NCBI GenBank assembly: GCA_027063215.1
Contig: JAMOSE010000094.1
Coordinates: 1 to 12,118 of the forward strand
Length of the DNA stretch: 12,118 nt
Direction of reading: 5' to 3'
Source of the DNA: Sulfurimonas sp.
GTDB lineage: Bacteria; Campylobacterota; Campylobacteria; Campylobacterales; Sulfurimonadaceae
The position numbers and the translations under genes were made by a program. The notes under the pieces were generated by a model. It saw nothing but the letters and a program-made list of their open reading frames with translations. It had not been told where the DNA came from and did no database searches. Shown here piece by piece: positions 1 to 7,439 of this stretch. Every line of letters starts with the position of its first letter. The stretch's first letter is position 1.

Positions 1-89
1 TTTTAAAAGGCTCATTTTCTGCGTTGAACTTTCCTTAATGATACTCGTATCATCAACAAAAGTTCGCCTTGAAACTAAACCTTTTAAAA
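1..89. repeat. Large imperfect palindrome (nested inverted repeats), possible dispersed repeat
   Basis: Three nested perfect inverted repeats share one centre. The outer arms are TTTTAAAAGG (1-10) and CCTTTTAAAA (80-89). The middle arms are GAACTTT (26-32) and AAAGTTC (59-65). The inner arms are ATGATAC (38-44) and GTATCAT (47-53) around a TC loop. The sequence between the arms pairs partly, for example 16-19 with 71-74. As RNA or cruciform this would be a long hairpin of about 89 bases. No reading frame covers it and it lies upstream of the pheS promoter. It could be a REP/MITE-like dispersed element, a bidirectional terminator for a gene to the left, or a structured leader. It may extend left of the window. 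The structure is directly visible; the role is unknown. Confidence 0.6.
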
Positions 90-171
90 ATTGTTAAATA
101 TGACATTTATTATGGTCTGGCACTTATTGTAACATATAATTGGCTAAATGAAGCTATATGTAAAATTATTT

Positions 172-180
172 TGATATAAT
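172..180 (+). promoter_or_regulatory. Extended -10 promoter of the pheST-aroA-ispH operon
   Basis: TGATATAAT contains a perfect -10 TATAAT (175-180) preceded by a TGn extension. Epsilonproteobacterial housekeeping promoters typically have this form, with AT-rich sequence instead of a -35 box. Initiation would fall near base 187, giving a leader of about 28 bases before pheS. A second TATAAT lies at 135-140 and could be an alternative upstream start. Neither has a recognisable TTGACA at the normal distance. Confidence 0.6.
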
Positions 181-200
181 CCTTTTAAAATTTTACAATT

Positions 201-218
201 ATGGAGACTCTACATTGA
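201..218 (+). promoter_or_regulatory. pheS ribosome-binding site inside a five-codon mini-frame
   Basis: GGAGA at 203-207 lies seven bases before the TTG start of pheS at 215 and is the best Shine-Dalgarno match. The only nearby ATG (201-203) opens a frame of five codons (Met-Glu-Thr-Leu-His) ending in TGA at 216-218. That stop overlaps the TTG start as TTGA. The ATG itself has no purine-rich site close upstream, so it is probably chance, but it explains why the non-ATG start is the one to choose for pheS. Confidence 0.5.
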
Positions 219-1207
219 AAGAGTGGTACAATAAAATAGAAGAGGCAAAAAGTGTTGAATCTTTAGAAGAGATCCGCATAGCCTTGTTCGGGAAAAAGGG
301 CGTACTTGCAGCTGAGTTTGCAAAGATGAAAGATGTCCCAAATGATCAAAAAGCACAGTTTGCAAAAGATCTCAATGTTCATAAACAAAATCTTATGAAT
401 GCTTTTACAGCAAAAAAAATAGTTCTTGAAACAGAAGCTTTAAAAGCTGCAATGGCAGCAGAGGCTATCGATGTTTCACTGTTTAGTACAAATTCTTCAG
501 CAGGTGCACTGCATCCTGTTATGGAGACAATGGATAGAATTGTTGAGTATTTTTCATCAATGAATTTCTCTGTAAAAACGGGGAAAATGGTTGAAGATGA
601 TTTTCATAACTTTGAAGCACTTAATCTTCCAAAATACCATCCGGCACGGGATATGCAAGATACTTTTTACTTTAAAGATGAGATGCTGTTACGTACACAT
701 ACTTCTCCTGTTCAGATTAGAACAATGCTGGAGAGTAAACCGCCTATTCGTATGATAGCTCCGGGTGCAGTGTTTCGTCGTGATTATGACTTGACACATA
801 CTCCTATGTTTCATCAGGTAGAGGGGCTTTTGGTTGATAAAGAGGGAGAAGTTTCTTTTGCAAACTTGAAATTTATTTTAGAAGATTTTTTAAAGTATAT
901 GTTTGGTGATGTAGAAGTACGTTTTCGTCCTTCATTTTTCCCTTTTACAGAGCCATCAGCTGAAGTAGATATCTCTTGTGTATTTTGTAAGGGCAAAGGG
1001 TGTCGTGTCTGCTCTCATACAGGATGGCTGGAAGTTCTTGGATGTGGAATTGTCGATCCAAATGTTTTTGAAGCAGTAAATTATAAAAATGTAAGTGGAT
1101 ATGCTTTTGGACTTGGTGTTGAGCGATTTGCTATGCTGATTCATCAAATTGGAGACCTTCGATCACTCTTTGAAGGTGATATTAAATTACTGGAGCAATT
1201 TCAATGA
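215..1207 (+). CDS. pheS: Phenylalanyl-tRNA synthetase alpha subunit
   Basis: This is the catalytic alpha chain of the cytoplasmic alpha2-beta2 enzyme that joins phenylalanine to tRNA-Phe (330 residues, normal length). Residues 1-85 form the charged helical arm that contacts tRNA. The class II synthetase core follows: motif 1 area near 98-115, motif 2 with FRRDYDLTHTPMFHQ (187-201), and motif 3 with FGLGVERF (298-305). The Ala of GYAFG (residue 297) fits the amino-acid pocket position that controls Phe specificity in E. coli. A Cys4 knuckle, C255-x2-C258-x4-C263-x2-C266, sits before the WLEVLGCG strand. Many non-enteric PheS proteins have it and E. coli lacks it. The start is TTG, supported by GGAGA seven bases upstream and by a family-like N-terminus (MKEWYNKIEEAKS). 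The last four bases, ATGA, overlap the start of pheT, so the two are likely translationally coupled. Confidence 0.97.
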   Translation: MKEWYNKIEEAKSVESLEEIRIALFGKKGVLAAEFAKMKDVPNDQKAQFAKDLNVHKQNLMNAFTAKKIVLETEALKAAMAAEAIDVSLFSTNSSAGALHPVMETMDRIVEYFSSMNFSVKTGKMVEDDFHNFEALNLPKYHPARDMQDTFYFKDEMLLRTHTSPVQIRTMLESKPPIRMIAPGAVFRRDYDLTHTPMFHQVEGLLVDKEGEVSFANLKFILEDFLKYMFGDVEVRFRPSFFPFTEPSAEVDISCVFCKGKGCRVCSHTGWLEVLGCGIVDPNVFEAVNYKNVSGYAFGLGVERFAMLIHQIGDLRSLFEGDIKLLEQFQ

Positions 1208-3540
1208 TAGTTACTAGATCGTGGTTACAAGAGTGGATAGATCTTGAAGGAATATCTACTGAAGATATCGCTAAAACATTTAATTCTATTGGTTTGGAAG
1301 TGGATCGTATTCATGAGTACAGAGTTCCTTCAAAAATTGTTTTTGGTAAAGTTTTGGAGTGTGAAAAGCATCCTGATGCAGATAAATTAAATATTTGTCA
1401 GGTTGATATAGGTACTACAACACGACAAATTGTCTGTGGTGCTGCAAATGTTCGTGCAGGCTTAACGGTGGCAGTGGCAACTATTGGTGCAGTTATGCCA
1501 AACGGTATGGCGATTAAACCTGTAAAACTCCGAGGTGTTGACTCAGAGGGGATGATCTGTTCATCTTCTGAGCTTGGACTTCCTGATACTGGAAATGGTA
1601 TTATGGAGCTTGATGAAAGTATTGGTAAAATTATTCTTGGGAAGGAATTAAATGAGAACCCTTACTTGAATGATGATCTTATAGAGATTGAACTTACTGC
1701 AAACAGAGGGGATTGTTTAAGTATTCGTGGTGTGGCACGTGACCTTTCAGCTGCATTTGATCGAGCTATAATAGATTATACCGTAACAGATAATGATGAA
1801 AAAAGAGGAATCGGAAGAATCCTTTCACTGGTGCATGAAAAAGATTTGGATGTAAATCTTCGTTATAAAGCACTTGATCTTCAAGATCTTGAACTTCCTT
1901 TTATTGTAAAATTACGATTAGCACAGATCGAAGAGAATCGAGAGTCTGATGTTGAGGCTATGATGCTGTACGTAACACATGCTACAGGGGTTATATTAAG
2001 AGCTTACAGACATGATTTTTTTACTCAGGAAGAGACAAAACTTGGAAAAATTATTTTACATGAAGAAGAACATGGTTTTGCTTCCATACAGAATATAAAT
2101 AAAGAGATAGCTTCTATTGTTGGTATTATTCAAAAAGATGAATCAAAAGTGAAAGAACAGAATGGTACTGTTATTCTTGAAGCTTCTTATATTCCACCAG
2201 ATATTATTTCTAAAAAGATGGCTGAATCAAAGATAGAAGCTGGTCCGATGTTCTATAAAACTTCACGTGGTAGTGAACCTGAACTCGAATGTGGTCTTTC
2301 GTATTGTATTGATCTTATTGAAGCATACTCTAATGCAACTACTTTTAGCGGTAGTATTGAGCTCTCTAAAATATATAGAGAAAAAAATGTTATCGTTACA
2401 AAGCAGGAAATTGATGCAATAATCGGTGCAAAGATTGATAAAAGTGTTATCGCAAAAATTCTTAAAAATTTAGGTTTTGATACATCCAAATCATCAACAG
2501 ATAATTTTGTAATTACTGTTCCACAATTTCGTCATGATATTGTCAATAAACAAGATATTATTGAAGAGATTGTCCGTATGGTAGGAATTGATAATATTCC
2601 TTCAAAACCTTTTTTACTTCAAGAAGCCAATAGACTTGAATTAAACTACTTTGAGTATAAAAAACGTTCTGTATATAGACATAAAGCGGCACAAAGTGGA
2701 TTTTTTGAATCTGTTCATTTTATTTTTGATGAGAAAAAAGTATTGCAATCATATGGTTTTGAGACGACAAAAGAGGAACTTGAACTTTTAAATCCTATAG
2801 TACAAACACTCGATACATTAAGACCGACACTTTTAACGGGGCTTTTAAAAGCAGCATCACAAAATGTAAAAAATGGTTATGCTTCTGTGAAACTTTTTGA
2901 AATTGGTTCTGTTTTTACATCAACACGAGAAGAATCTCTTAAAATGTCACTGCTTTTTAGTGGTGAAAAAGAGCATGAATCTTTAGCTAACAGTGGAAAA
3001 CCTGTAAAAGTTGATTTTGGAACTTTTGTACAAAAAATTGCTGATATTGTGGGTGATATTGAATTGCAAGAGTATGCGACAATGCATAAACTTTCACATC
3101 CATATCAGTGTGCAAAAATCATTCAAAATGGTAATCTTATAGGGGAACTCTTTCGAGTCCATCCTGAAGTTGAAAAAGCATATGACCTTGATGTAACATT
3201 TATGGCTGAGATAGAGTTTTCTAAGCTTACATATGAGCTTCAAACTGCAGATAAAATATCAAAATATCAGGCTTCTTTTAGAGATCTAAGCCTTATTATG
3301 CCAAAAGATATGTCTTATGAAAAAGTAAAAGAGGTTATTGCTAAAAACAGTATAGAGAATTTAATACGTTTTTACCCTGTTGACAAATATTCAGATGAAA
3401 CATTGGGTGATAATATGAGTCTTTCTCTTCGTTTTGTTTTGCAATCAAATGAAAAAACACTCGAAGAAGAAGATATTACACAGGCAATGGATAAAATACT
3501 TGCTATTTTAGAGAGTGAATTAGGTATAGGGTTAAGATAA
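1204..3540 (+). CDS. pheT: Phenylalanyl-tRNA synthetase beta subunit
   Basis: This is the beta chain of PheRS (778 residues; E. coli has 795). Domain order is the usual one. B1 is at 1-38. A tRNA-binding OB fold lies at about 40-150, with HPDADKLNICQVD near 56-68 and VKLRGVDSEGMICSSSELGL around 107-126. The B3/B4 editing domain is at about 220-370 and B5 at about 395-467 (VPQFRHDI at 439-446). The catalytic-like core follows, and the ferredoxin-fold anticodon-binding domain is at about 685-778 (KYQASFRDLSLIMP). B3/B4 is unusually divergent: the expected GQPMHAFD-type segment reads GVILRAYR (262-269), with Arg266 where I would place the editing His. Glu326 of the ILEASY strand is kept, and RFERG is replaced by YKTSRGSEP. 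This may be a lineage trait. It overlaps pheS by four bases (ATGA) and aroA by one (TAATG). The start is secure. Confidence 0.97.
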   Translation: MIVTRSWLQEWIDLEGISTEDIAKTFNSIGLEVDRIHEYRVPSKIVFGKVLECEKHPDADKLNICQVDIGTTTRQIVCGAANVRAGLTVAVATIGAVMPNGMAIKPVKLRGVDSEGMICSSSELGLPDTGNGIMELDESIGKIILGKELNENPYLNDDLIEIELTANRGDCLSIRGVARDLSAAFDRAIIDYTVTDNDEKRGIGRILSLVHEKDLDVNLRYKALDLQDLELPFIVKLRLAQIEENRESDVEAMMLYVTHATGVILRAYRHDFFTQEETKLGKIILHEEEHGFASIQNINKEIASIVGIIQKDESKVKEQNGTVILEASYIPPDIISKKMAESKIEAGPMFYKTSRGSEPELECGLSYCIDLIEAYSNATTFSGSIELSKIYREKNVIVTKQEIDAIIGAKIDKSVIAKILKNLGFDTSKSSTDNFVITVPQFRHDIVNKQDIIEEIVRMVGIDNIPSKPFLLQEANRLELNYFEYKKRSVYRHKAAQSGFFESVHFIFDEKKVLQSYGFETTKEELELLNPIVQTLDTLRPTLLTGLLKAASQNVKNGYASVKLFEIGSVFTSTREESLKMSLLFSGEKEHESLANSGKPVKVDFGTFVQKIADIVGDIELQEYATMHKLSHPYQCAKIIQNGNLIGELFRVHPEVEKAYDLDVTFMAEIEFSKLTYELQTADKISKYQASFRDLSLIMPKDMSYEKVKEVIAKNSIENLIRFYPVDKYSDETLGDNMSLSLRFVLQSNEKTLEEEDITQAMDKILAILESELGIGLR

Positions 3541-4820
3541 TGAGTAGTGTTAGAGTATCTCCGGCTGAAAGTTTTACGCTTAAGATCTCAGAAATTGCAC
3601 CGGACAAATCGATTTCACACAGAAGTGTTATGTTTGCAATGCTTGCAGACGGAGTGAGTGAAATCGAGAATTTTTTGCGTGCTGAAGATACGCTCAACTC
3701 TTTGGAGATCGTTAAAAATCTTGGTGCAAGGGTTGAAGATGACGGTACGCTTATTAAAATATCTTCTGATGGAATACAAGAGCCTTTTGAAATTCTTGAC
3801 TGTGGAAATTCAGGAACGGGAATGCGTCTTTTTTGTGGGCTTTTAAGCTCAGCTGAGGGGCATTTTGTGCTTACTGGTGATAAGTATCTTCGTCGTCGCC
3901 CTATGAAGCGTGTTACAGCACCGCTTATAAGTATAGGTGCAAAGATTGACGGAAGAGAAAAGGGTGATTTGGCACCACTGAGTATTCGAGGTTCTTCACT
4001 AAAAGCTTTTCATTATGAGAGTAAAATCGCTTCTGCACAGGTAAAATCGTGTATGATCCTGGCTGCTCTTCGTGCAGATGGTGTTTGTACCTATGTTGAG
4101 CCTGAACTCTCTCGTGATCATACGGAGCGAATGCTTAGCGGTATGGGTGCAGATGTTCATGTTGATGGTCTACAAACTACTATTAAACCAATGACAAAAC
4201 TTTTAACTCCACTAAAAATTAGAGTACCTGCAGATCCATCATCAGCATTCTTTTTTGCTGTAGCTGCTGCAATTACTCCACAGAGTTCTATCATTCTTGA
4301 GGGTGTAACACTTAATCCTACTCGTATAGAAGCCTTTAAAGCATTAGAGCGTATGGGTGCAGATATTTCGTATGAATTAATTGATAACAAATATGAACCT
4401 ATTGGTAATATCAGTATAAAATATGCTCCTTTGCATGGTATTACAATCGAAGAAAATATCTCATGGCTTATTGATGAACTTCCTGCTTTAAGCATTGCTA
4501 TGGCTTGTGCTGAGGGTGAGAGTCTTGTTAAAAATGCAGAGGAGTTGCGTGTTAAAGAGTCTGACAGAATTGCAACTGTAGTAGAGGGACTTCGTGCCTG
4601 TGGTATTGAAGTAGATGAGTATAAAGATGGCTATAAAATTGTCGGTGGCGAATTACAATCTGCAAGAGTAGAGAGTGATGGCGATCATAGAATTGCAATG
4701 AGCTTTATCATTGCCGGACTTCGTTGTGGTATGGAAGTAATTGATCTAGAGTGTATCAATACCTCTTTTCCAAACTTTTTTGAACTTTTAGAAAAAATTA
4801 CTGATATGGAGATTTCATAG
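3540..4820 (+). CDS. aroA: 3-phosphoshikimate 1-carboxyvinyltransferase (EPSP synthase), class II-like
   Basis: EPSP synthase catalyses the sixth shikimate-pathway step: shikimate-3-phosphate plus phosphoenolpyruvate gives EPSP and phosphate (426 residues, normal length, cytoplasmic). Visible motifs are DKSISHR (22-28, PEP/S3P-binding Lys23), GNSGTGMR (89-96), the catalytic Asp region WLIDELPALSIA (309-320, Asp312), RVKESDR (337-343) and GDHRIAMS (381-388). All four class II signatures are present: GDK (113-115), SAQVK (165-169), RDHTE (192-196) and NPTR (259-262). These mark the CP4-like group often insensitive to glyphosate. However, Gly92 stands where CP4 has Ala100, so resistance is uncertain. 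The ATG shares its A with the TAA stop of pheT, which implies coupled translation. Its product leads to chorismate and phenylalanine, the substrate of the enzyme encoded just upstream. Confidence 0.97.
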   Translation: MSSVRVSPAESFTLKISEIAPDKSISHRSVMFAMLADGVSEIENFLRAEDTLNSLEIVKNLGARVEDDGTLIKISSDGIQEPFEILDCGNSGTGMRLFCGLLSSAEGHFVLTGDKYLRRRPMKRVTAPLISIGAKIDGREKGDLAPLSIRGSSLKAFHYESKIASAQVKSCMILAALRADGVCTYVEPELSRDHTERMLSGMGADVHVDGLQTTIKPMTKLLTPLKIRVPADPSSAFFFAVAAAITPQSSIILEGVTLNPTRIEAFKALERMGADISYELIDNKYEPIGNISIKYAPLHGITIEENISWLIDELPALSIAMACAEGESLVKNAEELRVKESDRIATVVEGLRACGIEVDEYKDGYKIVGGELQSARVESDGDHRIAMSFIIAGLRCGMEVIDLECINTSFPNFFELLEKITDMEIS

Positions 4821-5650
4821 TGAAGATAGAATTAGCTGAGAGTTACGGTTTTTGTTTTGGAGTAAAACGTGCGATTAAGATTGCAGAAGAGAATAAAAAT
4901 GCAGCAACTTATGGACCTCTTATTCATAACTCCAAAGAGATTGCAAGACTTGACAGTGATTACAAAGTAGGACTTGTTGATGATTTTAAAACTTTTCAAT
5001 CGGGTGACAAGGCAATTGTGCGAACACATGGAATTGTTAAAGATGAACTCAAAGCACTTCAAGAGAGTGGGGTAGATGTAGTAGATGCAACATGCCCATT
5101 TGTTACAAAACCTCAGGAGATCGCTCAGGAGATGAGTGAAGCAGGGTATAGTGTTGTTATTTTCGGTGATGAAAAACATCCAGAAATTAAAGGTGTTAAA
5201 TCATATGCTACACATGGTGCCGAGGTTGTTACTGAAGTAGCAGATCTAGAAGAGTTGAAACTAAAAGAACGTATAGCTCTTATTGCTCAAACAACACGAA
5301 AAGTTGAAGATTATATAGAAATAGCAAATTATCTTATTCCTCGCCATAAAGAGGTGCGAATTTTTAATACTATTTGTAATGCAACTTTTGAGAATCAGGA
5401 TGCTGCAAGAAAACTCTCTAAACGTGCAGATGTAATGATAGTTATTGGTGGAAAGAACTCTTCAAATACAAAACAGCTTTTTAATATTGCTTATGAAAAT
5501 TGTCCTGATTCTTATCATATTGAAGATGAAAGTGAAATTGATATGTCATGGTTTGAAGGTAAGGAATTATGTGGTATATCTGCTGGTGCATCAACACCAG
5601 ATTGGATTATTCAAAATGTTATCGATACTATTGAAGAGAAGATAAAATAG
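4820..5650 (+). CDS. ispH: 4-hydroxy-3-methylbut-2-enyl diphosphate reductase
   Basis: IspH (LytB) is the last enzyme of the methylerythritol phosphate pathway. It reduces HMBPP to isopentenyl and dimethylallyl diphosphate with a 4Fe-4S cluster (276 residues, compact bacterial form). The three cluster cysteines are visible: Cys12 in GFCFGVKRA, Cys92 in DATCPFVTK and Cys186 in NTICNAT. Substrate-binding and catalytic residues are also recognisable: His36 in PLIHN, His120 and Glu122 in DEKHPEIKG (Glu being the proton-relay residue), Thr158-Thr159 in AQTTRK, NSSNT at 213-217 and SAGAST at 254-259. It starts with GTG, whose G is the last base of the aroA stop (TAGTG). GGAG about nine bases upstream supports this start, and the N-terminus is typical of the family. 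It appears to be the last gene of the operon, with a terminator-like hairpin over its 3' end. It lies just before rpsA, a pairing that is a gene fusion in some Firmicutes. Confidence 0.97.
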   Translation: MKIELAESYGFCFGVKRAIKIAEENKNAATYGPLIHNSKEIARLDSDYKVGLVDDFKTFQSGDKAIVRTHGIVKDELKALQESGVDVVDATCPFVTKPQEIAQEMSEAGYSVVIFGDEKHPEIKGVKSYATHGAEVVTEVADLEELKLKERIALIAQTTRKVEDYIEIANYLIPRHKEVRIFNTICNATFENQDAARKLSKRADVMIVIGGKNSSNTKQLFNIAYENCPDSYHIEDESEIDMSWFEGKELCGISAGASTPDWIIQNVIDTIEEKIK

Positions 5651-5671
5651 TTTTTTTCTTCTCTTTTTTCT
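5634..5671 (+). terminator. Candidate intrinsic terminator after ispH
   Basis: AAGAGAAG (5634-5641) pairs perfectly with CTTCTCTT (5658-5665). The inner AAAA (5644-5647) can pair with TTTT (5652-5655), leaving a TAGT loop. A T-rich run follows (5664-5675). The left arm lies in the last codons of ispH and the stop codon is within the hairpin. The stem is AU-rich and weaker than the one after serA, so readthrough into rpsA is possible. Confidence 0.5.
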
Positions 5672-5716
5672 TTGCTTTAAAATAAAATCTTAATTTTTTC
5701 TCAAATTTAATACCTA

Positions 5717-5739
5717 TATAATCATTATTTCGTTATAAT
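5717..5739 (+). promoter_or_regulatory. rpsA promoter region with two TATAAT boxes
   Basis: Two exact TATAAT hexamers lie at 5717-5722 and 5734-5739 in the 120-base gap between ispH and rpsA. They are preceded by T-rich tracts typical of epsilonproteobacterial promoters. The downstream one would start transcription near 5746, giving a leader of about 25 bases with AGAGGA (5759-5764) as ribosome site. A private promoter fits the high expression expected of a ribosomal protein. Which box is used cannot be told from sequence. Confidence 0.6.
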
Positions 5740-5770
5740 CACGCAATTTTTATGTAACAGAGGATAGGCA

Positions 5771-7429
5771 ATGGCGTTCGATAACGAATCATTTGAAGAA
5801 GAAGAAAATTTTGCAGAGATGTTTGCTGCAAGCGAAAAACAACAAGAGACAAGCCGTATAGTAGAAGGTGAAATAGTAGAGATCCAAGCAGATGACAACA
5901 GAGCATTGGTTGGTGTAGGTGATAAACTTGAAGGTATTATCAATTTAGATGAGATCCGTGATGAAAACGGTGAACTTAAATTTGGTACTGGTGACAAGAT
6001 TAAAGTAATGATTATGGGATACTACAATGAGCGTCCTAAGATCTCTTACAAAAAAGTCTTAGAGCAAGAAAAAACTATTGAGTTTATTGATGCAAATAAA
6101 GATGATTTTGAAGATCTAGTAATTGAAGGTGTTATTACGAAGAAAAACCGTGGTGGTTATGTTGTAGAGTCTGATGCAGTCTCTTTCTTTATGCCACGTT
6201 CACTTGCTGCTTTTAAAGAGAGTGATGATGTTGTTGGTCGTAAGATTAAAGCACAGGTTGTAAAAATTGATCCAACTGAAAACTCAATAATCGTTTCTCG
6301 TAGAAAACTTTTTAATGAAGAGCGTAAAAAGAAAAAAGAGATTATTGACCAATTAATGGCAGAAGATGTTATCGTTGAGGGTGTAATCAAGAAAATTACA
6401 TCATATGGTATGTTTGTTGATGTTGGTGGTGTAGATGGACTTGTTCACTATAATGAGATCTCGTATAAAGGGCCGGTTAATCCGTCTAAACTTTATAATG
6501 AAGGGGATACAGTAACAGTAAAAGCTATCAACTATGATAAAGACAAACGTCATCTTTCACTTTCAATCAAAGCAGTTCATCCTGACCCTTGGGCTGAAGT
6601 AGAGCAGGAACTTGATGAAGGTGATACAATTACTGTAACAGTTTCAAATATTGAAAATTATGGTGTTTTTGTTGATCTTGGAAATGATATTGAAGGTTTC
6701 TTACATATTTCTGAGATTACTTGGAATAAAAATGTTAAAAATCCGGGTGATTATTTAGAAGTAGGTCAAGAGATTGATGTTGAAGTAATTGAGATTAATC
6801 CTACAACGCATAAACTTCGTGTTTCATTAAAAAGATTGCTTCCAAAACCATTTGATGAGTTTTTGAAAAAATATAATGAGGGTGATATTGTAACAGGTAC
6901 AGTAACATCTTTAACTGATTTTGGTGCATTTGTACGTATTGATGGTGTTGAAGGTCTTTTACACAATCAAGATATCTCTTGGGATAAAAATACAAAAGCA
7001 AGAGATGTTTTAAAATCTGGTGATGAAGTAGAAGTGAAAATTGCTAAAATCAATGAGCAAGATCAAAAAATTTCTTTAAACAGAAAAACGCTTTTAGAGT
7101 CTCCTGTAGATCAATTTGCAAAAACGCATAAAGTAAATTCTGTTGTAACAGGTACTATCCGTGATATCAAAGATTTCGGTGTATTTGTATCTTTAGAAGA
7201 TGGTGTTGATGCATTGATTCGTGATGAAGATTTAGCTCCACTTAACAAAGAGGAGTTAGAACCAGGTCAAGAGATTGAAGCAGCAGTAGCTAACATTGAT
7301 ACTCGTCGTGATCGTATTCGTCTTTCTGTTAAAAAATTAGACTACATTAAAAATCAAGCTATGCTTGAAGAGATTAATGACAATGAGTCACACTCTTTGG
7401 GTGACTTGATTAAAGATAAGTTTAAATAA
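5771..7429 (+). CDS. rpsA: 30S ribosomal protein S1
   Basis: S1 is the RNA-binding ribosomal protein that captures mRNA on the 30S subunit (552 residues; E. coli has 557). Six S1/OB domains can be traced: about 29-96, 116-180, 200-268, 285-357, 371-441 and 456-523. Domains 3-6 show the classic pattern, with YGMFVDVG (212-219), YGVFVDLG (297-304), FGAFVRIDG (384-392) and FGVFVSL (469-475). Domains 1 and 2 are divergent, as usual for the pair that binds the ribosome. The acidic N-terminus (ESFEEEENFAEMFAAS) resembles the short helix by which E. coli S1 docks on S2. AGAGGA six bases before the ATG is a good ribosome site. All six domains present indicates the proteobacterial full-length form, not the shortened Firmicutes type. 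The following two genes lie 10 and 4 bases apart from each other and it, so they are probably co-transcribed. Confidence 0.97.
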   Translation: MAFDNESFEEEENFAEMFAASEKQQETSRIVEGEIVEIQADDNRALVGVGDKLEGIINLDEIRDENGELKFGTGDKIKVMIMGYYNERPKISYKKVLEQEKTIEFIDANKDDFEDLVIEGVITKKNRGGYVVESDAVSFFMPRSLAAFKESDDVVGRKIKAQVVKIDPTENSIIVSRRKLFNEERKKKKEIIDQLMAEDVIVEGVIKKITSYGMFVDVGGVDGLVHYNEISYKGPVNPSKLYNEGDTVTVKAINYDKDKRHLSLSIKAVHPDPWAEVEQELDEGDTITVTVSNIENYGVFVDLGNDIEGFLHISEITWNKNVKNPGDYLEVGQEIDVEVIEINPTTHKLRVSLKRLLPKPFDEFLKKYNEGDIVTGTVTSLTDFGAFVRIDGVEGLLHNQDISWDKNTKARDVLKSGDEVEVKIAKINEQDQKISLNRKTLLESPVDQFAKTHKVNSVVTGTIRDIKDFGVFVSLEDGVDALIRDEDLAPLNKEELEPGQEIEAAVANIDTRRDRIRLSVKKLDYIKNQAMLEEINDNESHSLGDLIKDKFK

Positions 7430-7439
7430 GAACTTTTTC

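Noticed and set aside
117..132. TGGCAC followed by TTGTA upstream of pheS, resembling a sigma-54 promoter
   Set aside because: The spacing between the GG and the second element is two bases too short and the GC of the -12 box is missing.
4157..4495. Open frame of 112 codons on the minus strand within aroA
   Set aside because: It is antisense to a fully conserved enzyme, has low-complexity composition typical of shadow frames, and has no ribosome site or independent support.
7386..7406. Inverted repeat AGTCAC/GTGACT near the end of rpsA as a terminator
   Set aside because: It lies inside the coding region, has only six pairs with a nine-base loop, and has no T tract; the next gene starts ten bases after rpsA.
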